Shown: positions 1 to 8,648, counted from the first letter of the stretch. The stretch: 64,000 bases of DNA from Paractinoplanes ovalisporus (GCF_016834655.1 NZ_JAENHP010000005.1:1-64000); one strand, 5' to 3'. The notes: generated by a model not told the origin, from the letters alone. Translations and numbers: made by a program.

Positions 1-380
1 TGAGGGGCGGCAGTGACCGTGGCCACGACGCCGCGCGCCTGGCAAGCCGCGCAACCAGGTACGGACCGTGAGGGGCGGCAGTGACCGTGGCCACGACGCC
101 GCGCGCCTGGCAAGCCGCGCAACCAGGTACGGACCGTGAGGGGCGGCAGTGACCGTGGCCACGACGCCGCGCGCCTGGCAAGCCGCGCAACCAGGCACGC
201 ACGGCGAGGGGCGGCAGTGACCGCAACCACGACGCCGCGCGCCTGGCAACCAGGCACGCACCGCAAGGGCGGCAGTGACCCGTGACCGCGACGCCGCGCG
301 CCTGGCGAGCCGCGCAGCCGGCAAGCACCACCGCAGGCAGCGGCAGTCACCGATACCAGCGACGCCGCACGCCTGGCGGG
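1..380. repeat. degenerate 68-bp tandem repeat array
   Basis: The unit begins TGAGGGGCGGCAGTGACCG and continues through a GCGCGCCTGGCAAGCCGCGC core. Units 1 (1-68) and 2 (69-136) are identical. Unit 3 (137 to about 204) diverges at its end, and two or three further copies decay up to about 380. The array may start before the window. No convincing coding sequence is seen here; the ORFs crossing it are compositional. Confidence 0.9.
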
Positions 381-418
381 CCGTCCGCCGTCCTGTCCTG
401 TCGCCGCGGAAAGCGTTT

Positions 419-610
419 TCAAGCGACCCCGACCGGTCCCAGTCGGCCGAAGCTGCGCATCCAGGCCAGCAGGGCCGCGTATCCCGCGGCGTCGGCGGGG
501 AGCTGATCGGTGCCCAGTACCCGGCCGACCTGGTCGATCACGGCGGCGGTGTGGGTGTCGACGCCACCAGCGACGTCGAACGCGGAGATCTCGGGTGTAA
601 TGCAAGCCAT
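419..610 (-). pseudogene. IS110-family transposase, N-terminal remnant
   Basis: The minus-strand reading frame gives a 63-residue peptide containing GGVDTHTAAVIDQVGRVLGT and then PADAAGYAALLAWMRSFG. That is the N-terminal signature of the DEDD-type IS110 transposases, in which the first catalytic Asp lies in the VDTH motif. IS110 transposases are about 350-400 residues, so more than 80 percent of the gene is missing. A stop interrupts the frame at 419-421 and tandem repeats lie beyond it. The ATG at 610 gives a natural IS110-like start. The fragment lies between the repeat array and the tRNA-like remnant. The family assignment is from remembered motifs and is fairly secure; no function is expected. 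Confidence 0.72.
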
Positions 611-784
611 CGTCCGGTCGTTTCCGGCTGTAGGGGCAGGGCGGCACGCGCCAGCCGGGCAACGCGGACACGACAGACTTGGGGCCTCTGGCCAGGCTCC
701 TATGAAGTCACACGCCACGACCGGTGAATGCGACGAGCACCTCCGGACCAGGGCCGACAGATCCCATCCAGGACCCGAAGTAAG

Positions 785-830
785 CGGGCGGGCGGGTCGA
801 ACCCACGACCGGTGGTGCTCACCAAACATC
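785..830 (-). pseudogene. tRNA-like remnant (D-arm and T-arm pieces)
   Basis: Read on the minus strand, this stretch contains TTTGGTGAGCACCACC, resembling the D-loop/D-stem and anticodon-stem start of glycine-type tRNAs. It is followed directly by GGTCGTGGGTTCGACCC, resembling the variable region and T-arm with its TTCGA loop. The anticodon loop is absent and the T-stem does not pair fully, so this is not a working tRNA. It may be the scar of an integration or recombination event at a tRNA gene. Chance resemblance remains possible. Confidence 0.35.
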
Positions 831-911
831 CTCCATGCGGGTGGGGGTTTGGGATGGCCGTACGGGCGATCTTGGCGAGGATTGGCCTTAGCGATCGTTC
901 AGGTTTCGCTC

Positions 912-917
912 TAGGAT
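912..917 (+). promoter_or_regulatory. candidate -10 box (TAGGAT) for leaderless icmA
   Basis: TAGGAT fits the actinobacterial TANNNT -10 consensus and ends 7 nt before the ATG at 925, so transcription would start at or next to the start codon. The same bases could act as a weak ribosome site (AGGATGG). No clear -35 element is seen. Confidence 0.4.
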
Positions 918-924
918 GGCGGGC

Positions 925-2598
925 ATGGACTCTGCCGAGATCGCTGCGGGACGGGAGCGCTGGCAACGGCGCTATGACGCCGCTCGCAAGCGGGACGCCG
1001 ACTTCACGACGCTCTCCGGTGCGACGGTCGAACCGGTCTATGGGCCGCCCGCCGGGGTGGACTGGCCGGGGTTCGACCGCATCGGGTGGCCGGGGGAATT
1101 TCCGTACACGCGGGGGCTCTATCCGACCGGATATCGCGGGCGCACCTGGACCATTCGCCAGTTCTCGGGCTTCGGCAACGCGCGGCAGACCAACGAGCGC
1201 TACAAGATGCTTCTGGCCGCCGGTGGGGGTGGGCTGAGCGTCGCGTTCGACATGCCGACGCTGATGGGGCGTGACTCCGACGACCCGCAGTCGCTGGGTG
1301 AGGTCGGGCACTGCGGGGTCGCGATCGACTCGGCGGCCGACATGGACGTGCTCTTCGACGGCATCGACCTCGAGAAGACCACGACCAGCATGACGATCTC
1401 GGGGCCGGCTGTGCCGGTCTTCGTGATGTATCTGGTGGCGGCCGAGCGGCAAGGCGCCGACCTGCACAAGCTGGACGGCACGCTGCAGACCGACATCTTC
1501 AAGGAGTACATCGCGCAGAAGGAGTGGCTGTTCCAGCCCGAGCCGCATCTGCGCCTGATCGGCGACCTCATGGAGTACTGCGCTCGGGAGATCCCGAAGT
1601 ACAAGCCGCTGTCGGTCAGCGGCTACCACATCCGCGAGGCCGGCTCGACCGCCGCGCAGGAACTGGCGTACACGCTGGCCGACGGCTTCGGCTATGTCGA
1701 GCTGGGGCTGTCGCGGGGGCTCGACGTCAACCAGTTCGCGCCGGGGCTCAGCTTCTTCTTCGACGCCCACGTCGACTTCTTCGAAGAGATCGCCAAGTTC
1801 CGGGCCGCGCGTCGCATCTGGGCCCGCCATCTGCGCGACGACTACGGTGCGACCAGCGAGAAGGCGTTGTGGCTGAAGTTCCACACGCAGACGGCGGGGG
1901 TTTCGCTCACCGCGCAGCAGCCGGTCAACAACGTCGTCCGTACGGCGGTGGAAGCGCTCGCCGCCGTGCTGGGTGGCACCAATTCGCTGCACACCAACGC
2001 GCTCGACGAGACGCTGGCATTGCCCACTGACGAGTCGGCCGAGATCGCCCTGCGGACGCAGCAGGTGATCATGGAAGAGACCGGTGTGGTCAACGTGGCC
2101 GACCCGCTCGGCGGCTCCTGGTATCTGGAAGAGCTGACCGACCGGATCGAGGCCGAGGCGGAAGAGATCTTCGCCCGCATCCGGGAACTGGGCGACGACG
2201 GCAGCATCACCGCGGGCATTCTGCGCGGCATCGAGGACGGCTGGTTCACGGCCCACATCGCCGAGGCGGCGTTCGCCTATCAGCAGGCCGTCGAGAAAGG
2301 CGACAAGCGGACGGTCGGGGTCAACGTGCACACCGCCACGGTCGCCAAGGAGCTCGAGATCCTGCGGGTGTCCCACGAGGTCGAGATCGAGCAGAACCGC
2401 GCGCTCGGGTCACGGCGGTCAGAGCGTGATCCCGTACGGGTAAAGGCCTCTCTCGACCGCATGGTGGAAGTGGCCCGCACGGGGGAGAACATGATCCCGG
2501 CCATGCTCGAGGCGGCGCGCGCCGAGGCGACCCTGGGGGAGATCTGCGGGGTGCTGAAGGACGAGTGGGGCATCTACCGGGAGCCGGCGCGGTTCTAG
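925..2598 (+). CDS. icmA: isobutyryl-CoA mutase large subunit (acyl-CoA mutase)
   Basis: This is the catalytic TIM-barrel subunit of a coenzyme B12-dependent acyl-CoA mutase. It has 557 residues and no C-terminal cobalamin-binding domain, so it must pair with a separate small B12-binding subunit that is not encoded nearby. The motif RQFSGFGNARQTNERYKMLL carries Phe where methylmalonyl-CoA mutase has Tyr (position 80 with this start), and KEYIAQKEW carries Gln where MCM has Arg (position 198). Both are the diagnostic substrate residues of isobutyryl-CoA mutase, which interconverts isobutyryl-CoA and n-butyryl-CoA. The ATG at 925 is preferred over the ATG at 916 because it reproduces the literature numbering of these residues and sits correctly behind AGGATGG or the TAGGAT box. 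The family is certain; the substrate call is strong inference. Confidence 0.9.
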   Translation: MDSAEIAAGRERWQRRYDAARKRDADFTTLSGATVEPVYGPPAGVDWPGFDRIGWPGEFPYTRGLYPTGYRGRTWTIRQFSGFGNARQTNERYKMLLAAGGGGLSVAFDMPTLMGRDSDDPQSLGEVGHCGVAIDSAADMDVLFDGIDLEKTTTSMTISGPAVPVFVMYLVAAERQGADLHKLDGTLQTDIFKEYIAQKEWLFQPEPHLRLIGDLMEYCAREIPKYKPLSVSGYHIREAGSTAAQELAYTLADGFGYVELGLSRGLDVNQFAPGLSFFFDAHVDFFEEIAKFRAARRIWARHLRDDYGATSEKALWLKFHTQTAGVSLTAQQPVNNVVRTAVEALAAVLGGTNSLHTNALDETLALPTDESAEIALRTQQVIMEETGVVNVADPLGGSWYLEELTDRIEAEAEEIFARIRELGDDGSITAGILRGIEDGWFTAHIAEAAFAYQQAVEKGDKRTVGVNVHTATVAKELEILRVSHEVEIEQNRALGSRRSERDPVRVKASLDRMVEVARTGENMIPAMLEAARAEATLGEICGVLKDEWGIYREPARF

Positions 2599-2739
2599 AT
2601 CGAATCGGACAAAAGCCTCGCCGGTCGGGCGGATCTTGCGTAACCGTCCGGCAGGGCCGAGGATCGGCGGAAACACGCTCCTGTGACGTCCGATATCGGC
2701 GCGGCGGAGCGCCTTGTCTGCGTGCGAGACTAGGTAACC

Positions 2740-3687
2740 ATGAGCGACCCACGGACCACTCCGTCGATCTTCACCCGCGGCGCGGTCGATCTCAGCGCGC
2801 TGCGCGCCCCGGCCCCCGCGCCGGCGAAGAATCCCGCGCCCGCCGAGGGTGCCCCGCGCACGGCCGACGACGGCCCGTCCGGCACCATCCCGGGCGGCCT
2901 GCCCGGCGGCCTGGCCCCCGAGACGATCATCGACGTCACCGAGGCCAACTTCCAGAGCACCGTGCTCGAGCGGTCCCTGAGCACCCCGGTCGTCCTCGAC
3001 TTCTGGGCCGACTGGTGCGAGCCCTGCAAGCAGCTGTCGCCGATCCTCGAGCGGCTGGCCCACGCGGGCGGCGGCTCCTGGGTGCTCGGCAAGGTCGATG
3101 TGGACGCCAACCCCCGCCTCGCCCAGGCGCTGCGGGTGCAGGGCATCCCGATGGTGGTCGCGGTCGTCAACGGCCAGCTCGTCGAGGGCTTCACCGGGGT
3201 GCTGCCCGAGGCTCAGGTCAAGCAGTACATCGACGCGGTGCTCAAGGCCGGCGGCGTCTCCGTCGAGGCCCCGGCCGACCCGCGGCTCGACGCGGCCGAC
3301 GACGCTCTCATGGGTGGCGACCTCGACGAGGCCGAGGCGGCCTACCGCAAGATCCTGGCCGAGCACCCGGCCGACGCGGCCGCCGAGTCGGGACTGGCCC
3401 AGGTCGAGCTCTACCGCCGCATCACCGGAGCCGACCCGGCGACCGCCGTGGCCAAGGCCGACGCGTCGCCCGACGACATCGACGCTCAACGGCTCGCCGC
3501 CGACATCGAGGTGCTGAGCGGGGAGGCGGACAAGGCCTACGCTCGGCTCGTCGCGCTCGTCAGGCGCACCTCCGGGGACGACCGTGACGCCGTACGCAAG
3601 CACCTGCTCTCGCTGTTCAGCGTGGCCGGCCCCGACGATCCCGCGGTGGCCGGCGCCCGACGGGCCCTGGCCAGCGCCCTCTTCTAG
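2740..3687 (+). CDS. YbbN/CnoX-like thioredoxin-TPR protein
   Basis: The 315-residue protein has a disordered Ala/Pro-rich N-terminus (about 1-60), a thioredoxin domain (about 65-175) with the WCEPCK redox motif and cis-Pro segment GIPMVVAV, and a helical TPR-like C-terminus (about 185-315). This is the architecture of YbbN/CnoX co-chaperones, which hold oxidised or unfolded clients and can exchange disulfides. Both active-site cysteines are present, unlike E. coli YbbN, so oxidoreductase activity is plausible. The protein is predicted cytoplasmic because no signal peptide is seen. The arginase-fold gene follows after 15 nt, so the two may be co-transcribed. The ATG at 2740 has only a weak AGG upstream. 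Confidence 0.85.
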   Translation: MSDPRTTPSIFTRGAVDLSALRAPAPAPAKNPAPAEGAPRTADDGPSGTIPGGLPGGLAPETIIDVTEANFQSTVLERSLSTPVVLDFWADWCEPCKQLSPILERLAHAGGGSWVLGKVDVDANPRLAQALRVQGIPMVVAVVNGQLVEGFTGVLPEAQVKQYIDAVLKAGGVSVEAPADPRLDAADDALMGGDLDEAEAAYRKILAEHPADAAAESGLAQVELYRRITGADPATAVAKADASPDDIDAQRLAADIEVLSGEADKAYARLVALVRRTSGDDRDAVRKHLLSLFSVAGPDDPAVAGARRALASALF

Positions 3688-3702
3688 CCAGGGAGCCGCT
3701 CC

Positions 3703-6330
3703 GTGCGCCGCATCGCCGTCCTTGACGCACCGTCCAATCTCGGTCTGCGCCCGCCGACCGCGACATCGGTGCCGGGCTGCGCCAAGGCGCCCGGAGCGCT
3801 CCGCGACCACGGTCTGATCAGCAAGCTCAACGCCCGTGACGCCGGCTGCCTGACCCCGCCCCGCTACGACGCGGGCGACTGGCGGCCGGGCGACGGGGTG
3901 GCCCACGCGCAGCAGATCGCGACGTATTCGCGCCGGCTCGCCGACCGCATCGGGGCGATCCTCGACGCGGGCGAGTTCCCGGTGGTCCTCGGCGGCGACT
4001 GCTCGATCGTGCTCGGCTCCGGCCTGGCCATGCACCGGCTCGGCGAGTCGGTGGGCGGGCGCATCGGCCTGATCTTCGTCGACGGCCACTCCGACTTCCG
4101 GCACCCCGGCAACGCCTCCTATGTGGGTGCGGCCGCCGGGGAAGACCTCGCCCTGGTGACCGGCCGCGGCCAGGCCGACCTGGCCGCGATCGAGGGCCGG
4201 CGGCCATATTTCCGCGACGTCGACGTCGTGGTGATGGGCATCCGCGCCCAGGACGAATACCGCCTCGACCTGCAGGCCGCGGGCATCGTGACCCGCCCGG
4301 TGCCGGCGCTGCGCGTCGAGGGCGCCGCGCGCAGCGCCCAGTGGGCCCGCGACCAGCTGGTCGACTGCGCGGGCTACTGGGTGCACATCGACGTCGACGT
4401 CCTCGACCCCGCGGTGATGCCGGCCGTCGACGCCCCTTCGCCCGGGGGGATAGCCTTTCCCGAGCTCGAGATTCTGCTGGCCGGGCTCGTCGAGTCGCCG
4501 CACTGCCTGGGCGTCGAGATCACCGTCTTCGACCCCGACTACGACCCCGACGGCACGTACGCGGCCGAGATCGTCAGCGCCGTCACCGCCGGCCTGGCCA
4601 ACGCCCACACGGTGACCCCACGCCCCGACCTGATCGCGGCCCGCGCCGACCTGAACGCCCCCGCCGCTTCCGACGTCGCCGTCTCCGATCCTGATGGCGC
4701 CGTGCCGGGCCGGTTGGGGCCGACGCCGCCCGTGTTCGACCGGGCGGCCCAGGATTCCGTCGCCGGCGCCGTAGAAGCGGGCCGGCTGCGCCCGGCGGGC
4801 TCAGACGATGCCGACACCGACATGGCGCGGCCCGGGCGACTGGGGCCGGGTGCTGGTCATCCCGATGACGATGCTGACTCTGACGTGGCACGGCCGGGAC
4901 GACTTGGTCCAGGCCTTGGCCGGGCGGCCGATGATGCTGATTCTGATGTGGCGCGGTCGGGGCGGTTGGGTTCGGGCCTTGGCTGGGCGGCGGACGATGC
5001 TGATTCTGATGTGGCTCGGTCGGGGCGGTTGGGTTCGGGCCTTGGCTGGGCGGCGGATGACGCTGATTCTGATGTGGCTCGGCCGGGGCGGTTGGGCTCG
5101 GGCCTTGGTCGGGCGGCGGATGATGCTGATTCTGATGTGGCTCGGTCGGGGCGGTTGGGCTCGGGTTTTGGTCGGGCGGCGGATGACGCTGACTCTGATG
5201 TGGCTCGGCCGGGACGACTTGGTTCGGGCTTCGGCCGGGCGGATGCGCTGCTTGCGGGCCTGAACCGGGGTGGTCTCGACCGGGGTGGTCTCGACCGCGA
5301 CGAGTCTGGTGTGGCCGGTGTGATCCGGCCGCGGTCCGGGCCGCCGCGAGTCGGGCGGGACGAATCGTTGATAGCCGGTCTCAATCGTGCTGGGCTGCGA
5401 CCCGGCGGGTTGCGGCGTCCGGCCGCCTCCGCCTCCGTGGACGACGAGCACGAGCGTGAGCAGCGCCGGGCCTCCGCAGCGGCCGAGAGCGTGCCGTTGG
5501 CCGCGGCCGGAATGTCGGAGGGGCTTCCCGAGGCGCCCGAGGAGGTGGCCGTCCCCGCTTCGACCCTGATGGGGGTCGAGGAGGCGGACGAGTTCACGTC
5601 CGAGGGTTCGGAGGCCTCCGCGCCGGAGAACGCGTCCGAGGAAGCGGCCGACGCCGAGTCAGGTTCGGCCGAGCCGACGGACCACTGGGCCGCCGGCAGC
5701 GACCCGATTGACGACAACACCCCGGCCAACAGCAGCGAGTCAGCACACGGCGAATCGGCCGAAGAAGCCGCCGGGAACGAAGCGGTCGCCAGTGATGCGT
5801 TGGACGACGACAGCGGGCCGGTCGTCAGTGGCGAGCTGGGCGACGACGGCGGGCCGGTCGTGAGCGGTGAACTGGGCGACGATGGCGGGCCAGTTGTCAG
5901 TGGCGAGCTGGATGACGATGGCTGGCCGGTTGTAAGCGATGAGCTGGGCGACGACAACGGGCCGGTTGTCAGTGGCGAGCTGGATGACGACGGCGGGCCG
6001 GTTGTCAGTGGCGAGCTGGGCGACGACGGCGGGCCGCAGGCCGGCGACGAGCTGGACGGCAATGACGGGCCGCTCGGTAGCGGCGAACTGGAGGGCGACC
6101 CCGAGCTGGACAGCGGCGAACCGGGCGACAAAGCCGGCGCTGCCGAGGAGGCCGCGCGACGGCTCGTGCCCCGGCCTCTCGGTCAGGCGCCGCTTCTCGA
6201 CTCCGAGCCGCTGCCCGCGACCCGCCCCGGCATGCTGCGTCCGCGCACTCCGGAGGACGAGCCGTTCTCGCTGCCGGCTCAGCGCCCCGCTTTCGACCTC
6301 GGCACGGGCACCCCAGCCGACATCGCCTGA
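3703..6330 (+). CDS. arginase/agmatinase-fold protein with long repetitive C-terminal tail
   Basis: Residues 1 to about 315 form a ureohydrolase domain: GGDCS (97-101), DGHSD (127-131), HIDVDVLDP (228-236) and EITVFDPDYDPDG near 270. Such enzymes use two Mn ions to hydrolyse guanidino groups. The first metal-ligand motif is GGDC instead of the usual GGDH, so one His ligand is replaced by Cys100; substrate and activity are uncertain. From about residue 367 the protein is low complexity: seven 21-residue units of the DDADSDVARPGRLG type, an acidic Ala/Glu-rich stretch, then eight 12-residue units of the GPVVSGELGDDG type. The family is normally 300-350 residues; this ORF encodes 875. The GTG start at 3703 follows a GGGAGC ribosome site. 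The domain call is firm and the role of the tail unknown. Confidence 0.82.
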   Translation: MRRIAVLDAPSNLGLRPPTATSVPGCAKAPGALRDHGLISKLNARDAGCLTPPRYDAGDWRPGDGVAHAQQIATYSRRLADRIGAILDAGEFPVVLGGDCSIVLGSGLAMHRLGESVGGRIGLIFVDGHSDFRHPGNASYVGAAAGEDLALVTGRGQADLAAIEGRRPYFRDVDVVVMGIRAQDEYRLDLQAAGIVTRPVPALRVEGAARSAQWARDQLVDCAGYWVHIDVDVLDPAVMPAVDAPSPGGIAFPELEILLAGLVESPHCLGVEITVFDPDYDPDGTYAAEIVSAVTAGLANAHTVTPRPDLIAARADLNAPAASDVAVSDPDGAVPGRLGPTPPVFDRAAQDSVAGAVEAGRLRPAGSDDADTDMARPGRLGPGAGHPDDDADSDVARPGRLGPGLGRAADDADSDVARSGRLGSGLGWAADDADSDVARSGRLGSGLGWAADDADSDVARPGRLGSGLGRAADDADSDVARSGRLGSGFGRAADDADSDVARPGRLGSGFGRADALLAGLNRGGLDRGGLDRDESGVAGVIRPRSGPPRVGRDESLIAGLNRAGLRPGGLRRPAASASVDDEHEREQRRASAAAESVPLAAAGMSEGLPEAPEEVAVPASTLMGVEEADEFTSEGSEASAPENASEEAADAESGSAEPTDHWAAGSDPIDDNTPANSSESAHGESAEEAAGNEAVASDALDDDSGPVVSGELGDDGGPVVSGELGDDGGPVVSGELDDDGWPVVSDELGDDNGPVVSGELDDDGGPVVSGELGDDGGPQAGDELDGNDGPLGSGELEGDPELDSGEPGDKAGAAEEAARRLVPRPLGQAPLLDSEPLPATRPGMLRPRTPEDEPFSLPAQRPAFDLGTGTPADIA
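4804..5244 (+). repeat. seven in-frame 63-bp tandem repeats inside the arginase-fold gene
   Basis: Units start at 4804, 4867, 4930, 4993, 5056, 5119 and 5182 at exactly 63-bp spacing. They encode DDADSDVARPGRLGSGLGRA-like 21-mers. The middle units are nearly identical at the DNA level, which suggests recent expansion. Confidence 0.95.
5815..6102 (+). repeat. eight in-frame 36-bp tandem repeats inside the arginase-fold gene
   Basis: Units start every 36 bp (5815, 5851, 5887, 5923, 5959, 5995, 6031, 6067) and encode GPVVSGELGDDG variants. The last two copies are degenerate. The tract is strongly acidic. Confidence 0.93.
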
Positions 6331-6462
6331 GCAACAAGCCGGCCAACGCCTGCGCCACCCAGCAGTCCAGCGCCTCTGGCTGGACTCACTCTCCCCGAAG
6401 AACCCCTGCGCCCACGATTGTGGCGCCATCGGGCGATCTCCGGGAGGCGGCTGCCCGGCCGC

Positions 6463-6488
6463 TGTGGACAACTCTGGACTGTGGATAA
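6463..6488 (+). promoter_or_regulatory. paired DnaA-box element, copy A
   Basis: TGTGGACAA (6463-6471) and TGTGGATAA (6480-6488) lie in direct orientation with starts 17 bp apart. They sit between the convergent arginase-fold and penicillin-binding protein genes. These 9-mers are complements of the actinobacterial DnaA box TTGTCCACA and the classical TTATCCACA. The site is one of five such pairs in the window. Confidence 0.7.
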
Positions 6489-6509
6489 CGGCCGGGCCGG
6501 TTGGACGGG

Positions 6510-8438
6510 CTACTTGGCCAGGTTGCGGAGGAAGGTCTCGACGATCGGGACGGCGGCCTCCGAGCCGGCCCCGCCCTTCTGGACCATCACCGCGAACGCC
6601 ACGTCGCCCTGCCAGCCGATGAACCACGAGTGCGTGTCTTCCGTGCCCTCGGCGAACTCGGCCGTGCCGGTCTTGCCATAGACCGCGCCGCCCGGGGTGT
6701 CGCGCAGGGCCGTCCCGGTGCCGGCCGTGACCACCTCGCGCATCATCTTGCGCAACGCCGTCACCGACGCCGGGTCGAGGGCGGCGCCGTCGGCCGCGGG
6801 GGCGGCGGGGGCCGGTTCGAGCACCAGCGCCGGCTGCTTGAACTGGCCGCGTGCGATCGCCGCGGTCGCGCCGGCCATGGCCAGCGGGCTGACCGCGGTC
6901 GCACCCTGTCCGAAGGCGGCCGCGGCCAGTTCGGTCGGGCTGTCGGCGGGGGAGAGCTTGCCGCTGAACGCGTCGACGCCCAGGTCCCACTTGCCGCCCA
7001 GGCCCAGCGCCTCGGAGGCCGCCTTCAGCCCGTCGGCGCCCAGCTTGGGGGCCAGGCCCACGAACGCCGTGTTGCACGACTTGGCGAAGTCGACGTGGAA
7101 CGGCACGTTGCCCAGCGCCTCGTCGTGGGAGTTCTTGAACGAGCGCCCGCTCACGACCGCGTTCTTGGGGCAGGCCACGGTGGTGTCGGCCGTCGCCACC
7201 TTCTTCTGCAGGATCCCGTAGGCCGAGACCGCCTTGAACGTCGAGCCGGGCGCCACCTGCCCGGTCAGCGCCGTGTTGACCGTGCCGCCGTCGGGGCCGT
7301 TGGCCACCGCGAGCACCGAGCCGTCGCTCACCTTGATCGCGACGAGGGAACTGGGCTGCTTCTGAGTGGACAGCGCCTGATCGGCCGCGACCTGGGTGCG
7401 TACGTCAATCGTGGTCCTGACCGGTTTGCCGGCCGCCGGATCGGTGGTGAAGAGAGCCCGGGGAGCGTCCCCTTCGGTGTCGGTGCCGCCGCTGATCGCC
7501 ACCGACACCCCGGCCGTGCCGCGCAGCTGGGTGTCGTACTTCTGCTGGAGCCCGCCGTGACCCACCGTGTCGCCCTGGACGAGCGTCTGCGGGTTCTTCT
7601 CGATGTCTTCGGCGGTCGCGGCGTCGACCGTGCCGAGCAGTGCGCGGGCGAAGACCCTGGTCGGCGCGAGGTCGCGATCTTCCTTGATGAAGACCGTGCC
7701 GTTCAGCGCCCGCAGCCCGGGCCGGATCTTGGTGTAGTCGGGTTCGCGCAGCGTGATGAGGTCGACGAAGGCGCCCGGGTCAGCGTTCTTGATGCGGTCG
7801 CCGAGGTTGGCCGTGTCGACTGTGACGCCGATCTTCTTGAACTCGGCGGCCAGCCCGGTGCGCAGGGCGGCCAGGTCGGTGACCCGCTGCGGCTCGACCC
7901 CGATCATGACGACCGGGCGCGGGGTGACGATGGGTTTGCCGGCGGCGTCGAGGATGCTCGCGCGGTCGGCCTTCAGACGCGCCACCTGGAACTTGTCGCC
8001 GCTGGTGAGGTCGCTGTGCAGGACCGTCGGTTCCCACACCACCCGCCAGCCGTCGCTGTTCTGCTTGGTCAGTCGCAGGGTGCTTTCGTACGACCACTTG
8101 ACGTCGCCCGGCAGCGTCCAGTCGAGCTTGAGCGTGCTGGTCGCGTTGTCGCCGGTGGTCTTCGGTTCGCCCGCGGCGGTGACCGTGAGCGGCTGCTTGG
8201 CCAGGTCGCCGGAGACCGCCTTGATCTGTTCGAGCACGGTCGGCGCCGCGATCTTGCCACCGTCGGCGCCGACGAATCCCACCTTGCTCAGGTCGCCGGA
8301 GCGCCACCCGGCCACGAAGTCGTCGAGGGTTCCCTCGGGGCCGTCCTTCGAGCACCCGGCCAGCCCGCCCGCCACCAGTGCCAAGGTGACGGCGGCCCCG
8401 ACCGCGCGGCGTACGGAAAGGTACGGACCGCTGTGCAT
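6510..8438 (-). CDS. class B penicillin-binding lipoprotein (MecA_N + transpeptidase)
   Basis: The 642-residue protein is a D,D-transpeptidase that cross-links peptidoglycan outside the membrane. It begins with a lipoprotein signal (hydrophobic stretch ending LAGC, Cys near residue 26), followed by an NTF2-like MecA_N domain, a PBP dimerisation domain and the transpeptidase domain. Its three catalytic motifs are STFK near residue 398, SCN near 452 and KTGT near 588, so it should be active. It resembles mycobacterial PBP-lipo (Rv2864c type). The ATG at 8438 was chosen because AAGGGG lies just upstream and the signal peptide starts correctly; longer frames reach 8558 without ribosome-site support. 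It is divergent from the glutamate dehydrogenase gene across about 210 bp. Confidence 0.9.
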   Translation of the reverse strand: MHSGPYLSVRRAVGAAVTLALVAGGLAGCSKDGPEGTLDDFVAGWRSGDLSKVGFVGADGGKIAAPTVLEQIKAVSGDLAKQPLTVTAAGEPKTTGDNATSTLKLDWTLPGDVKWSYESTLRLTKQNSDGWRVVWEPTVLHSDLTSGDKFQVARLKADRASILDAAGKPIVTPRPVVMIGVEPQRVTDLAALRTGLAAEFKKIGVTVDTANLGDRIKNADPGAFVDLITLREPDYTKIRPGLRALNGTVFIKEDRDLAPTRVFARALLGTVDAATAEDIEKNPQTLVQGDTVGHGGLQQKYDTQLRGTAGVSVAISGGTDTEGDAPRALFTTDPAAGKPVRTTIDVRTQVAADQALSTQKQPSSLVAIKVSDGSVLAVANGPDGGTVNTALTGQVAPGSTFKAVSAYGILQKKVATADTTVACPKNAVVSGRSFKNSHDEALGNVPFHVDFAKSCNTAFVGLAPKLGADGLKAASEALGLGGKWDLGVDAFSGKLSPADSPTELAAAAFGQGATAVSPLAMAGATAAIARGQFKQPALVLEPAPAAPAADGAALDPASVTALRKMMREVVTAGTGTALRDTPGGAVYGKTGTAEFAEGTEDTHSWFIGWQGDVAFAVMVQKGGAGSEAAVPIVETFLRNLAK

Positions 8439-8648
8439 GGGAACCCCTTTCGCCGGGTATCGCCCTGATCGTTGGTGACGGTAGTGAACCGATGCACGTT
8501 CCGCTGACCCCCCTCCGGTGAGATAGGTCAAATCTCCCGCCCATCGGACCGTTCGCACCGCGCCCGTCCAAGGGCCCGGCGGGGGGCTTTAGGCTGTCCT
8601 TCGACACGTTCGAACCCACAGTGTCGTGGGTGAGGGGAGCACCAGGCC

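Noticed and set aside
785..830. Functional tRNA gene
   Set aside because: The anticodon arm is missing and the T-stem does not pair; it is listed only as a possible remnant.
600..924. Cobalamin riboswitch before the B12-dependent mutase
   Set aside because: No B12-box-like sequence or suitable fold could be recognised, and the gene appears leaderless.
700..2376. Minus-strand ORF opposite icmA
   Set aside because: It is an antisense compositional ORF; the opposite strand encodes a conserved mutase.
4804..6102. CRISPR-like array
   Set aside because: The repeats are directly adjacent without unique spacers, lie in a reading frame at multiples of three, and no cas genes are present.
4857..6131. 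Minus-strand ORF of 424 codons rich in Ser and Pro
   Set aside because: It is the antisense shadow of the repeat tail of the arginase-fold gene; the repeats keep all frames open, and no conserved motif or ribosome site is present.
6463..6488. Chromosomal replication origin
   Set aside because: Only two boxes occur at each locus and no dnaA, dnaN, rpmH or AT-rich unwinding element is near; a dispersed element fits better.
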